Shown here one piece after another: positions 38,801-53,900 of a stretch of DNA of 64,000 nt; position 1 is the first letter of the stretch; each line of letters begins with the position of its first letter. The DNA is from Tritrichomonas musculus (lineage: Eukaryota > Parabasalia > Tritrichomonadida > Tritrichomonadidae). The DNA lies in assembly GCA_039105265.1 (NCBI GenBank), contig JAPFFF010000004.1, positions 3,224,001 through 3,288,000 on the forward strand, in the 5' to 3' direction. The position numbers were made by a program, and so were the translations under genes. The notes under the pieces are model-generated. The model saw only the letters and a list, made by a program, of their open reading frames with translations. It ran no database searches and had not been told where the DNA came from.

Positions 38801-41800
38801 GGTGCAGAGCGTGAGCAATTAGCAAGAACAAAAAAAAATGCGGCCCAAACAGCCAAGTATAAAGCAACAAAATATAATAAAAGTATAATCAATACAGCTA
38901 AAGAAATTGATAACAACAATCAGCACTTAGAAGATTGGATCAAGCTTTATACGAATGAAGTAAATGAAATTACAAAAAATGAAGTTCAATCAATAGAATC
39001 ATTAAAACAACGCCAACAAGAAATTTTCCAAGAGTTACTTGCTGAAAAAAATGATCAATGGGAAAAGGAGGTTCTTCAAAGAAGAGAAGAAGCCAATCAA
39101 TTAAAAGACATGATTTCACATTTAAATTCTCTTATTTCAATAGCCAAAAATGAAGCGAAAACAGATATAGAAGAAGCTCAAAAAAATGCTGCTATGAAAG
39201 CTGAAGCAATTAGAAAAGCTAGGCGTAGAGAAACTCAAAAAATAGCAGAACTAACAGCTGAAATTGAAAAAGAAAATGCTAGTTTTGAACTTGCAGTCAA
39301 ACAAGCAAACCAAACTAACGCTAATGCAACACAACAAAAAAAAGATCAGCTCAATAGATTGCGATCAGTAGTTACTCAACTTCGATCTAAGCTTCAAGAA
39401 AAAGAAAAACAAAATGATTTGCAATTTCGACAGCAAGTAAAGATTATTAAGGATTTACGAGCTCAGCTTCAACAAGCTCGTAATGCTGAAAAAGCAAACA
39501 TGGAAGAGTTACAAAAATTAAAAAAAACACGTTTGTTGTTATCAAGAAAAATATCAGCACAGCAAGATGAATCTATATCAATACAACATCAGTTAGCATT
39601 ATGCATTGATGACAACGAAGAACTTCAATCTGATATTATGAAACTCCAAAATAGAATGTTTCCTCAGATTTTCAATCAAAAAAATGCGTGATAAAGTTAT
39701 TATTTGAAATATATACCTCGATATAACTGTTTTATTATTAATAATAGTAAATTATTCTGTAATTTGTTTGCTTTTGATTAAAAAAAATAATTTATTGTTG
39801 AGGTTGTAAAATTATTTTGTTTTTCTTTCATCTAGGCTTGTTATTCTCCGATTCTCGAGATCGATAATTGATTGACTTTTTGATATCGATACATAAATAT
39901 GCACAGATTCTCGAGATAGATTTCAGAGATCGAGAATTTTTTTTCTCAGCTTTTGATATCAGAATTTTCAATTAAACTTTTTGATAAATATATGATCGTA
40001 ATTCAATCTCAAATATTTCATAAAAAAAGAATGTATTTTTTGGTTTTAATCTTAATATAAGCATCAATACATTCTCTTATTTATTTTTAAATATTTTAAA
40101 ATCACAAATACGAATTATAAAAAAAGATAAATCTGTTTAAGATCTCGAGATCTCGGTAATTGATATCAAGTTTACAATTTGTTTTATATCACATTTCATA
40201 TCTGATATCTTGATAATCGATAATCTCGATATCAGATTTTTAAACTGATAATAGAGTATCAGATGAAAAAAAGTGACGTTTTTGATATCGATTCTCAAGA
40301 TAACAAGCCTACTTTCATCCAATTTTTTTAAACGTCTCAATTTTTATTCAATTAAATTATAACTTATTGCAGGAGTTTTGACGCATTATTAAAGATTTTT
40401 TTTAAAAATATCATAGCTTTAGTATTTGCAAAAATATAAAATTTTATATAAATTTTTAACCAAACATATTCAAGACATTTAGTCAAAGATCATCATAGTT
40501 AGAATTCTCTTCATCAATTTTCGCTAACATATTTCTTGCATATTGTTGTGCTATCAAAAGATCATCCTGATCTTTCTGCATTTCGGCTTGATATTCAAGT
40601 CTAGATCTTTCTTTTTCTGCAGCTTCTCTCTCTCTTTTTTCTCTTGCTTGCTGCAACTGGAAGTTATAAAGATCACGAGCACTTTGAACTCTTCTAGCGT
40701 ATTTTTCTCTTTCTTCATCATCAAGCTTGGCTGTGTTAGGATCGACTGGGAATGGCGTTTCACCATTTCTATTCATTCGTTTTTCTTTGAGACGTTTATC
40801 TCTTTCTGCTTTGATTCTAAGAGTTTCTAGGAAATCTTTTCTTCTTTCTTCATTAAGACGATCTCGTTTAATTCTAATTTGTTCAAGCTCTTTGGCGTCT
40901 TTTTCATAATGCTCTTGAATTTGCTTTTCTAAAAGATCTTTTTGTTTGCTTTGCTCTGCAATTAATCTTTGTCGCTCTGCCTCGTATATTTTTTCTGTTT
41001 GAAGTAATTTTTCTCGCTTTTTCCTTTCTGCGATTGCTTGTTCTTCATCTTCCTTATCCATTCGATCAATTGTTAATTGTCTAAGTCGTCTATCTTCTTC
41101 TTTTTCAAGTTCTTCCATTTTTCTTCTATACGACGATAATTGTTGATTTTCTCTCATATTTTCTTCGTTTTGTTTTTTAGCAAGTTGTTTAGCACGTAAT
41201 ACTGCTTGTTGCTCCATTTCGAGTTCTTTCTTCATATGTGCAGCAAGAATAAGTTCTTCTTCATAATCAGCTTCTGCTTGAGAAGCACGAAGCGCTTCAC
41301 GTTCATCTCGTTGTTTTTTAACATCTCTTGCAAGCTGGAGAGCTCTTTCTCTTCTTTCTTGACGAATTTTCTCTTCTCGTTGAAGAGCTTCCTCATGCTC
41401 TCTTGCTCTAGCTTCATCCTCAGCAATTTGTTTTTTCATTTCTGCTATATGAGCTCTTTCTTTAAAAGTTAACTGCATTTCACGTTCCTGCTCAACTTCA
41501 AATTGCAGTAATTGAGAATTAACTGCTCGAACTTCTGGTCTTTGTTGAAATTCAGCTTTGGTAGCTTCAGCTAATGAAGCTTGGCGCTTTAATTTCTGAA
41601 TTTTCTTTTCTTCGGCGTCGATGACTTTTTGGCGTTCTTCTTCTGCTTCTTTTTCACGCTGAAGACGTGTTTGTTTATCAATTCGGTTACGAACAATTGT
41701 GTTAGGCCATAAAGAAGTTAGCTGTTGAGTCGTTTGATGCTTTTGAAAGCCTTGCTCTCTTGCGATTTCAGCTGAACGATCACGCTCGGGTGGTTTAGAT

Positions 41801-41962
41801 CGATTTCGCATTATTTGGAGCTGCCGGGGAGATAAAATTGAATAATCACGAGTTGGAATTGAAGGTCTTGCTGACATTATGTTGAGATTTATCTAAAGAA
41901 AATTCTGCAAATACGTTTTTTTTCATATAATCAAAATTTTATAAATATTTCAAATAGGCATT

Positions 41963-41996
<34 letters not shown>

Positions 41997-44900
41997 AACA
42001 TCTTGATGATCTTATCCACGATCATTATGAATGCTTGATGTTTGTGTGATAAAGAATGCAATGCCTAAAAATATTTTTTGTTATTAAATGTTATTAAATT
42101 ATTTTAAATCACTCATCAATGAAATAGAATATTGCATTGTTGCTAGATTTTTTTTTATTTATTTAAAAATACAAAGAATCACGAAGGAATTATTTTAGCT
42201 TATTCTTTTCCAACTTTTATTTATATTAATAATTATCAATGAAATAAGACCAAACCAATAGAAAGCTAGAAAAGTTTGCCTAAAAGTTGCAATAATCACT
42301 TTCATGAATTCTTTAATTTTTTTTTTTTTTTGTATTTTTAAAATATAATTAAAATATATAAGTAAAATCGGATTATATTAAAAATAAATAAATAATAAAA
42401 AAAAATTATTCAACATCATAATCATCATTAAAATTGTCATCAAAATCATCATCATCATCATCAACATCATCATCATCAACATCATCATTAAAATTGTCAT
42501 CAACAGCATCATTAAAATTGTCATCAACAGCATCATTAAAATTGTCATCAACATCATCATTAAAATTGTCATCAACATCAACATCAACATTATAGTTGTT
42601 GGAATTTTTGGCGCAACTTTGCGTATTTGAACCTTGAGAAAATGGATTACTACCAACTTTATTGTTCACAACAAAAATAAATTCATCATCTTCATCGTCA
42701 TCATAATCGGACTGATCATCTTGGCCTTCGAAAGCTTGTGGGGCACTTTTAGTTAAAATAGTATTTTCCTCCAATTTATTTGAAGAGAAAGAAGGCTTAG
42801 AATTGCTTTTTTGACTTTTTCTGAACTTCTTTGTATTATTTTCTTCGTCTTCCTCATCATCATCTTCTTCATTGACTTTCCTTCTCTTGCTTACTTTCTT
42901 ATATACAATTTTCTTAGTTGGCTTTCTGTTTGATCTTGCAGGAGGGAAAGAAATTTCATCATTTTCGTCTTCTTCTTCTTCGTCAGTTTCGTTTTTGATT
43001 TTCTTTTTGGTGATTATTTTCTTTTTTATTACTTTTTTAACTGGTTTCTTATTTGGTTTAGGTGGAACATATGGAATTTCATCATCATCATCATCATTAT
43101 CATAATCGTATTCCTCTACATTTTCATTTTTATCTTCTTCTTCTGGCATTTCATTTTTCATGCTTGATTTTTTATTAAACTCTATAATAACCGGTTTCTG
43201 ATTTGACTTTGCAGGAATATATAATGTCTTATCATTATTTTCATCAGTTTCGTTGGACTTTTTCTTTTTGGAAATTATTATATTCTTATTTGTTGCTTTT
43301 TTGGCTGTTTTACTGCTTGATCTAGGAGGAACACGAGTAACTTCATTTTCATCATTATCTTCTTCTATTTCGATTTGCTTTCTCGTAAAGATCTTCTGAT
43401 TTGATCCTCTCATGTTAAATGTGTTTTCATTGATTAAGTTTGACACACCATTTACTTTTCCTTGTTTTCTGCTTGATTTAGTTTGAACAAAAATTATATC
43501 TTCATCATCATCATCGCTTTCTTCAATATTTCTTTTAATTGGAGATTTTTTGATCACTTTCTTCTTCTTTATTATTTTAATTTCTTGGCCATCGTTTTGT
43601 GTATTAATCTTTCGTGATTTTTTGTTTGAACGAGCTTGATTCTTGAATCCAGTTTGGAAATTGCTGTCTTCTTCTTCATCATCATTTTCAGAATCAATAG
43701 TATTGCGGCGATTTCGGACAGCTTTCGAAGAAATTACGGTTCTTTTCTTAATTATTCTTTTTTTAACTTTTTTAACTCTATTTTGATTAGTTTCGGTATC
43801 ATTTTCATTTTCAGCACAATTTTGGATGAATATATTGGCTAATTTTGTAGGCTTTTGCGAAATAAAGTTGGGTTCTTTATCAGAACCTTCTTCTTCTTCA
43901 ATTCCTTCATCATCTGTAGAACATTGATCATTTTTCTTTATGTTTCGCTTAGAAGATTTTGATCCTTTCCGTTGTTCTGTAGTTTTATATGATTGCTGAA
44001 TGTTGAAAATGGTTGGTTCAGGAGGCGGCGGCAGTATATAATCAAAGCTTTCAGATTGTGATTGAGTTGGTGAAGTTGTTAATGAAGAATCTCTTGAAAT
44101 TATATCGTTTTGGTAATCTTCATCATCAGAATTGAATAAAAATGGTAAACTTAACAAATTGGATTGCCCGGCTGCTTTTGTAATTTGAATGACATTAGAT
44201 TTTTTGCTAATGATCAAGCCTGCTTTTTTCTCTTTATGGATAATAATCGTATTTTTCGCAGAGAAATTTGATTCTAAATATTTCTTTGCCTTCAAATATT
44301 CCGAGTTTTCATTAAATGTAATTGAATATCGCGACAATTTGCTTTCATAAAAAATTAGATTGATGACTCCGAAACGTGAATATTCGTTAAAAACATCTGA
44401 GATTGTTTTAGTATTGATTGCTGGCACCTGAATGGTTTTTGAACTGTTGATATATTGGCTACATGATGATTCAAATTCTTCTTCATGTAAAAATTGGACG
44501 CAAAATGGACGTGTTTTGTTTTCATAAATACAATCTGAAGAATTAAAGAAAGAGTTAATTGCGTTTTCATCTGACTTCTCTATAAAAATGCGAAAATTCG
44601 GTAAAAGAATTCTGCTTTCTACGAATGATTCAATGTAACAAGGAGTTATATCAGCTTTTTCAAGATACATGGAAACAATTTTCTCATTCGAATTTGGCGG
44701 AAAATTATAAATCGTATATATTGAATACTTTGGAAATGAGCATGCATATATTTCAGTGCTGAAAAGTTTCTTCAAAGTTTTTGGGGATTGGAAAATAACA
44801 TAAAATTCAGAATTTTCACCTTCAGTATTTACATAAACTTGAAAAACTGGACCAAAATCTTCCATTTGAGAATAAAACTCTCTGGCGTCCTGGAATGAGT

Positions 44901-47900
44901 CTGGTGTTTCAACTTTGGTAGCATATAAATAAAGATATCTCATAAATGTTGAATCAATATAATATTGGCAACGAATTGATTTCTTTTTGATTACCGAATG
45001 ATTTGTTTCCATAATTATTGTTCGTGCAGTTATATTATCTTTGGCTAAAGCAACTGACATTCTTTTTTCTAAAGGAAAAAAAGCTCTATCAAGAAATTCT
45101 ACTGATCCACGTTCATAATTTAAGTTTAAATAGTTTTGAACTAAAGCGGCTTCAGTAAATTGAATTATAGGAATATCAAAAGGATTTGAAGATACAAATA
45201 TTTTATCATCTCCAAATGGAATATTTGGAAAAAAATTAATTGCATGCTTTGCTAAAATAATATTTTTGAAATCAATTCTCCAATAAATACTGCAAGAATT
45301 TTTATTTGCAGGAGTAATTCTATAGCACCCCTCTGAAAAAGTATTTAAAAGATTTTTAATTCCAGATATCTTTTGATGAGGTAAATAAGTGGATAGTAAA
45401 TATACTGTACTTGATTTGACTTCTCGTTCTTGTATAGATATATATCCCTTGTAAGTCGATAACTGTTGAAAACTATCTCTAACTTCTTTTTCAAAGTGTT
45501 TTGTATATGTATGGACTAAAACAACACAGCACTTGCCTTCTTGATATCGGGCATGAATTGAACTTATTTTTGATATATTAAGGTCTTTAAGCCTTTCGAT
45601 GTTGTAACTTGGATTAAAACGAGGGATGATAAAATATCTATATTTATTCATTTTTTTAAAAAAAAAAAAAAAAATGATTTTTATGGAATTTTTATTTAAA
45701 TTTTGTGAAATAAATCTCATGACTTTAATTGAATTTTTCAAATATATATATATTTGAATAGGAAATTTGATATAAAAAATAATACAAAATGTAATTTTTT
45801 TTTTATCATTCAATATTTTTATTTTAAAAATGTTTATATACTGGTATGTAAAGCACAATAAATTAATTATATACAAATATTACTTTTATCTATTTTTTAC
45901 AGTATATATTATATAGAATACTTATAATTATTGGGGTTTGGATCCAAAATAATCACTTATATTTAAATTCATACAATTATTTTTTTAATTAATTCAAATA
46001 TATATATTATTTCATATTATGTTTTCTGAGTTTAAAAACCTTACTAAATATATTATCAATGAAAAAAATCATAAAAACAAATTATAATTATTAAACAAAA
46101 TAAATTGAATATTACTGTAGTACACTTTGTAAACTGGTTTTAATAATGTCCGCTTTAGTACACTTTTCAAACATTTTTATCTTTTTATAAATTTAAAATT
46201 AAGATACCATATTGTAATTTCCTATAAAAAATAAATAGTAGAATTTAAATTTAAAATATAATCTTTTTAGAAAATTTTGGGTGAAAGAAAAATAAAAATA
46301 AAAAAAAAATTTGAGCCTGAATTAAAATTTCTATCTATATCTCTCAAAATTGTATGAAAAACTTGTAAAATATTCAAAAAATTATCGTTAAAGATTATTT
46401 TTATCAGAAAATATGATCGTTTTCGAATAATGCTTTTTCGAAATATTATCGTCTCTGGTATAATAATTGGCCCAAAACCGACTTCGAAATGAGTCTTCAT
46501 ATTGCATCAACCAGTTCTATCTTTTGATGAGCATTTTGTAGTATAGTAAGCAACAAGGTACCTTCATTTATGTTTCTAATTTTGATATCTCATCTTTTTT
46601 TTCCTTGATATGCAAGCTAGGCTCTAGAAAAGTTAGAAAAGGGAATCTTTCGAGTTTTCTTTGGAAGTATCATGCTTCTAACAAGATCATGTTAACAAAA
46701 AGTATTTTGCAGTAGTATTGCCTTTCAGTGTAAATAATATGTCCAAAATTTGATAAAAGATTGATAAAAATTTGATTCTTAGGTAGAGTTATTAGTATTT
46801 TGCATTAAATCGTGTATAAATTCTCTATTGAAGGCAATATGTGTTGGAAAATCTCGATTTTACAAATTATTTTTGCTCTTTTCTTGCTCTTGTATGATTT
46901 GTTTTAATTAAAAAAATTGAGATTATTATTTTCTCAAAATATTTTGAATAAATATATTAGAATTTGTTTTGAATAAATTTTTGCAAAAAGTTATTTTTTA
47001 TTTAGTTTTATTTTCACTTTTGATAAAAACCGAAAATAACATTATAAAAAAATGGTACTGCGATCGGATGTAAAGTGTCAAAAAATTGAGAGCAAAATTA
47101 AATAACCTGGAAATGCCTAAAAAAATTATATAACAGCTAATTTTATATAATATAAAATCAAATTCTTTAATGAAATTTGGAAGTAAATTTTTTATATTTT
47201 ATAGATATACCATATGAAAAAAAATTTTTAAATATATCTTTATATATAGTAGAATTATATAAAAAATCAAATCATTACATTAATAAGAAATTGAGATATA
47301 GAAAATTTATTATTAGGTTGAATTTGAATATTAAAAAAATGTAAACCATACAATTATGAATATACAAATATCTTTATAATTAATAAGTAATACCATTGAT
47401 ATTTTTGCATATAATATAATATAAACATATGTAAGCATTAGATAAATAATAAATAAGAGATCTAAAGAAAAACTGGAGTGTAAATACCTTTCTTCAGTTT
47501 TGCACTTCCAAAAAATTTTAATCTTTTTTATATTGATGCAATTGCAATATGACCAACCTGTACCAAACAATATAACACAATCATTTCAGAATGATCCTGT
47601 AAGTTGTCCCATTACAGAATTGTCAGAAAAATGTGATCGATTAATAGCAGAATATCAAAAACAACTTCAGCAAAATCAAAAATTAAAAGCAGCCATAGAA
47701 AATTATGAAAAAGAAAAGCTTTTGCTGACACGTCCACAATTTTTTGAAACAGAAATGAGTAAACTGGAATTAACAATTAGAGTATATCAACAAACTTTAG
47801 AGGAGCTAGAGCAGCAATCTTATAAAACTTTAACGCAAATACAGCATCCTGTTAGTTCTTAAAATCAAGCGTTAAATATTATTTGTTATCCAACTATCTT

Positions 47901-50900
47901 TTTTTTTTTTTTATTAATCCAGGTGCCTACAAAAACTTAGTTGTGTACATATATTATTAATTAGTTCATAAATTATTTCCAAGAAAAAATTGATTATTCA
48001 AAAACATAAATGTTTTTTTTTTTTTTTTTTTTTATAAATAAAAACAAAAATATTTTTTTCATAGAGTTATTAAACATTTCCCCCTCTTTCCATATTAAGA
48101 CGGATATCTTCAGTATATGAATTATATTCTCGTGCCAATTTTCTATTAAATCTTTTGTTTTTGTCATTAATAAAGTCGACACTATATTTACCAGATATAT
48201 CATAATTCATCGCCCTCTTATTTCGATCTTGTCTTTTTTGCTGTTTTGAAATTAAGCGCTCTGCGTATGAATTAATAATTTCATCACGAGGTCTGTATCC
48301 TTCAGATGCGGCTTCGCCTCTTCTCTTTCTATCAAGGTAATCTTGATAAACAGATTTTGGTATTTTTCGGATTTCGCGTAAATAATTGGAAACATCAGGG
48401 TCATAAAGATGGTCTTCTGATGTCGGTCCAGCATTACTCGGTCCATTTCTCCTTAGAAGGTAAGTTGGAATTTTAAAAAGATCATCTTTGACTACTTCCG
48501 CTTTTTTAATTTGATGTTCTTTGGCGATTTCTTCAGAAGCAGCTTGATTATTTATACTCCGAGCTTGATTAATCCTCATTTGGATTCTTCGTAGCATTTC
48601 TTCTTTATCCATTATCACAATGAATAAACGGTCATCAAATTCTCCTTTCCATTTTAATGGATTTTAAAGATGTGAAGCTTGAGAAGACAAACATTATATT
48701 AAATAAACAATCGCCAAGTAAATCTGATTTTAATGAATCTCTTTTTCAAGAACATGCTCATTTATCGATATATGATCTTTCATTCAAACTTCGTGAATCC
48801 TGGGATAATAAAAATGCTGATGATATTATATTTGCGCTTCAACAAATAAAAGGATGCTGTAAGGTGCCAAATGATCTAGTATCATCTGAAACCTTTTTTC
48901 CAATAATTTTTCCCATATTAATTTTCTCACTAAATTGCGATGAATATAAAGGATTAGAAAATTTTCCATATATAGCTGTACAAGCTGAGTCCATTTCAAT
49001 TTTAAAAGGTATTTCATCAATTGTTGGTCTCAAACCAGATTTGTTGAAGCAAACTTTGGTTAATATATATTCTCTTCTTTTTGATAGTGATAATTTTAGG
49101 CCAGAATATATGCAAATCTTTGAACAATGTTTTTCAATTCTTACCACATTTGTTAATAGAGGGGGATTTTACGCTGACACTACTGCAGAGCACCTCTATG
49201 TTTCCAGATTTCTCAATTTTTTGGGTTCTATTTCATCATCTCCTTTGAAGCATGCTGCAGTCATATTTATATCTAGTTTTAAAAGCCTTGAACTAATTAA
49301 AAATTCGCAGAGAGCGTCATTGATGGCAGAAATCATTCAAAATAGTGATTTTATTGATTTAGATAGGCTTATTCTTTTCAATTGGTTTTTCAAGTGTGTT
49401 CCAAATCCATATTCGTATTTTAATCCTGAAAATTATCTTTCATTTCTTCATGTAAAAATTTCTGATAAAATTGAAAATGAATCAGATCAACCAATGATTA
49501 ATAAATGCAAATCATTATCTATTGATAATTTAGTATTACTTATCAATCATTTGAATTCATTCATTAATTTTGATTACCCAATTATATTCTTAAATTGTTT
49601 GCCAGGAGAGAATCATAAATTGATTGATGAAAATATCTTTCTAAGTTCATTAAAATGCATGGTTGCTGTTGCTTCATTTAGAGACGATGGTTTACCATTT
49701 CTTTTATCAAATATTGATATTAGAACGGTTCTATATGGTGTATTTAATGATGGGCACACACTAATCACCAAAAAAACTGGATTATTGCTTATTAATAAAA
49801 TAATTGGAAATGATTCACATTCAAGAGAATTAGCTTTACAAATCCTTAATGATGGACTGATGATATCAATAATTAACTTTTTGGAAATTGATGACGATGA
49901 ATCATTAATTAAAGATGTTTTTAATTGTTTTGATATTATAATAGGTGACTATAATAATCATGATGAAATTTGTCAAAGGTTCTTTAAAATTTTTGAAAAT
50001 AATGATGGTTGGAAGTTAGTTGATGATTTATCTTATAATGAATCAATAGCTATTCATAACTGCGCTTTAAAATTTGTCCAATCTTACTCAAATGAAATAC
50101 TTCAATTTTCTGATGATGATGAATGGCCTCAGAACTGATATTATATATTAAAATATGTTTTATATAAATAATAAACTAGAAATACTCATAAATCATATTA
50201 ATACTTTAATTCTAAATGATTATAATCATTTAACAATTGAAAGTTAAGAAATTGCTAATAAATAAAATAGATTATTGCACCAAAATCAAGTCTATTATAA
50301 TAAGTTTCACTTATTGATTTTTATTTGATACTTTTTTAATGAAATGTAATTTTTGGAATTATTAATGAAATTGATTGGAAATATATTAAATATGCTTACT
50401 CTCTCCCATTTGTTAATTTTATCGGATTTTCAAAATTATATATATATATGAAAAGTAAATTACAATTAGGTACTATACATTGTTTACAAAACATATAAAA
50501 TATCACTCTTCCGTATGATTGTTCAAATTTTCTTCACTTTCTGTCTTCATCCCATTTAATTGTCTGAGAACCAAATTGTAATAATTTCCGCCAAGTTGGA
50601 TTAGTTCATCATGAGTTCCGTGCTCAACTAAAGATCCAGACTCAAAAACATAAATTTTTCTTGCTGCGCGAATTGTTCCAAGTCTATGAGCTATTATTAA
50701 TGAAGTTCTGCCTTTCATAACTTCATCAAGAGCAAGCTGTACTTTTTTTTCGCTTTCAGAATCCAAAGCAGAAGTTGCCTCGTCTGTAATCAAGATGACT
50801 GGGTCCTTTAATACTGCTCTAGCAATTGCAATTCTTTGTCTCTGTCCACCGCTGAGTGTTCCACCTTTCTCTCCTATTTGACTATCATATCCACGGGGTA

Positions 50901-53900
50901 ATTTTCTGATGAATTTGTCTGCAAGCGCGATTTCGGCAGATCGAACAATTGATTCGTTTGAAGCTTCATAACGAGAATAACGTATATTTTCTTTAACGGT
51001 CATTGCAAAAAGTTGTGGATCTTGTTGAACAACTCCAACAACTCGGTGAATCCAATGTGGGTCAATTTCATTGATAGGAACGCCATCAAGAAGGATTTCA
51101 CCGTCATTAACATCGTAAAAACGAAGAAGAAGCTGAACTATGGTTGATTTTCCACTTCCAGAATGGCCAACAAAAGCGACAATTTCACCTGGTTCAATTT
51201 CAAATGATACATCTCTCAAAACCCAAGCATTACGAGTTGGATATTTGAACCATACATTCTTGAATTGAATATGTCCTTGAAAATCGCGTATCGTCTTTGT
51301 GGCTTGATTCAATGGTTTTGAATCTGCAACTTCAAAAATTCGTTCTGAGGCATCTATTGCTTTTTGTTCTTCATGGTATGAGCCAAGGAAATTCCTTAAG
51401 CCAATTGAGCCCATAAAAGATGCTCGTGAAAGTGCAAACAAATTTCCAGGAGTGATCTTGCCTTTCAAAATTAGATAACAGCCAATATTTAGAGTTAAAA
51501 TAACAGTCGAATGGTTAACTATATAAGCTAAGCAAAATCCAACACCATTGCTGATTCGTGAATATTTGTCGTAATAACATCCCTTATCTAATATTTCATC
51601 ATATCGTTCAACTTCTTTGTCTTGCCTATTGAATGAGAAAACAACTCGACTATTACAGAGTGCTTCATCTGCAATTGTAACTGATTTTGACATAAATTTG
51701 AATTTCATGTTATTGAATTTTAATGCGAATTTTCGTAGGAGTTTCATTAATGAGCTTGAAAATAGAATTGACACGAATGTGATACTTGCAAGAGGCCAAT
51801 TAATTGAAAAACTAACAAAAACGGCACTTAAAAACTGGCCAAAGCATCGAAGTTGTACAGTTTTTGTTTCCGCAAAAGCTGATTCAACACTCTTTGCATC
51901 ATCTGTTAATAATGTAAGCATTTCTCCGATTGTGTGTGTATCGAAAAAAGTCACATTATTTTCCATTAATGATTTAAATAAAATTGATCTGATTTTGTTA
52001 CCAATGTTTGATCCAATACTCATCCATCCTGTGTAATTGATATATGAGCAAAGAGAAGAAAATAATCCATAGCAAATTAAAAATATAGAATACTTTTTAA
52101 TAGTAGGAGCTGGATCTTTTTCGGTCAATGAGTCAATTACTTTGCCTACGCAATAATTAGAAATAATATGAACTGTTCCAGGAATTGCTGATGGAACAAG
52201 AATCAAAAAATAAGACAATTTGCGATAGAATAGCCAATACATTCGAGGTAAAAAACTAATAACGCCAATCTTATGTTTTCTCTTAGTATCATGATCATTT
52301 ATAATATCTAATGAAATAGCTTCGTTGTGTAGAAGTCTAGATCCGTCATTATTCATACTTGTTTTTAGAATGTAAAATGGTTTCTTAAAAAGTTCTATCG
52401 AGAAATAGAATTCTTATTTTTTGAATTCTTTCAGAAAATTTTTGTGAATATTGTTCACAACTTTTTTCAAATTTTTCATATGGAAGATTTCTATCCAATT
52501 TTTTGGTTCAATAACTTATTTGGATGTGATGAAAATATTAACAAAATCAAAAATGAATTCACGATTACACAATCAAAGGATAGAATCGAAATAGTAAATA
52601 ATCTTAATAAAAAAAAAATATTTCATTGTGGAAAACTTATTTTGAAAAAATATGATTCTTTTAAACAAATGAAGCCTCGTGGTGGTGGAAAGCTTCACCT
52701 TATTTGTGGAAGTGGAGAATTTTCATCACCTCCATATTATACTGATTTTTTATCGGCACAGAATCATCCTGAATTTGAAGGAGCTACTTTTCAAATTGAA
52801 TCATCAGCAATGTGTATTCAAAATGCTGATAGTAATACTTCGCAATTAAACGGGATTACAGATTATGCATTTGATTCTATTCAAGGAGCGGTAGGTGCTT
52901 TTGCAGCAGCACCTGCTGCTTTTTATCGTAATTATATTTGCTCGCCACGTATTAATTTACTTTCTGATACCCCTTTTCATTTGAAAAATGGATATGTCAG
53001 AATTAAGGATGAAAATGAGCTCGATCGTCTAGAAGGCCTTAATTTTGATTGGAATAATCCAAATCACTATTTAATTGGGCTTCAGCGTAATAATGAAGTA
53101 ATGATTAGAAGAGATTCAATAGTATATTCAAAACTTTGCATTAATACTGAACCACCAAAAGTTCATCAAGTTTTTTGTGTTCGTTTTGACTTTTTGAAAG
53201 ATGTTGTATCTTGCGCATTTACAAAGCAAGTAGTAAAACATGTTCTAGAAGCACAATATAGAATGACGATTCTTGCAGCTTGGGAAAATAGTCTTATTTA
53301 TCCTAATTCGCCTGGTTCAAAGATTTTATTTTTGGTTCCTCTTGGAGCAGAAGTTGGAACATCCCGAAGGGCAATAGCCGAAGCTTTATCTTCGTGTGTT
53401 GATTTAATTGTTGATAGTGGACTTGAAGTTTATTTCTCGTGTCCAAATCAAAGAATATCATCAAAATGTCTTGAAGTATTACAGCACGACATTGACAGAA
53501 CAGGGGGAAGTGTTATTAAAACAAAGAAAGTTGAGCATGATGATTTATCTGAGCTTGAAACTTGTGGATGTTGCAAGAATTGTGGCTTTGGAAATTCTAT
53601 TATGTTGATTTTCATAATAGTGTTCTTTGTTATTTTCGTCATTATCTTCAAGACTTTTTATAATGCGTTTGTAGATATATAATTCATAATTTATTGAATA
53701 AACATAAAGTATTAAAAAAAAATTTTTTTGAAGGGGAAAAAAAAAATGAAGTTCACTCTTCTAAAACTTTTAAAAATGTAAAATAAATTTTGATTTAATA
53801 ACAATTTAATAACAATTACAATAAACAAAATTATTTATCTGGTGGTAGAAGCATATCCGCAAACATTTGAACTTCTTTATCATCTCCAAACATTTTGTTC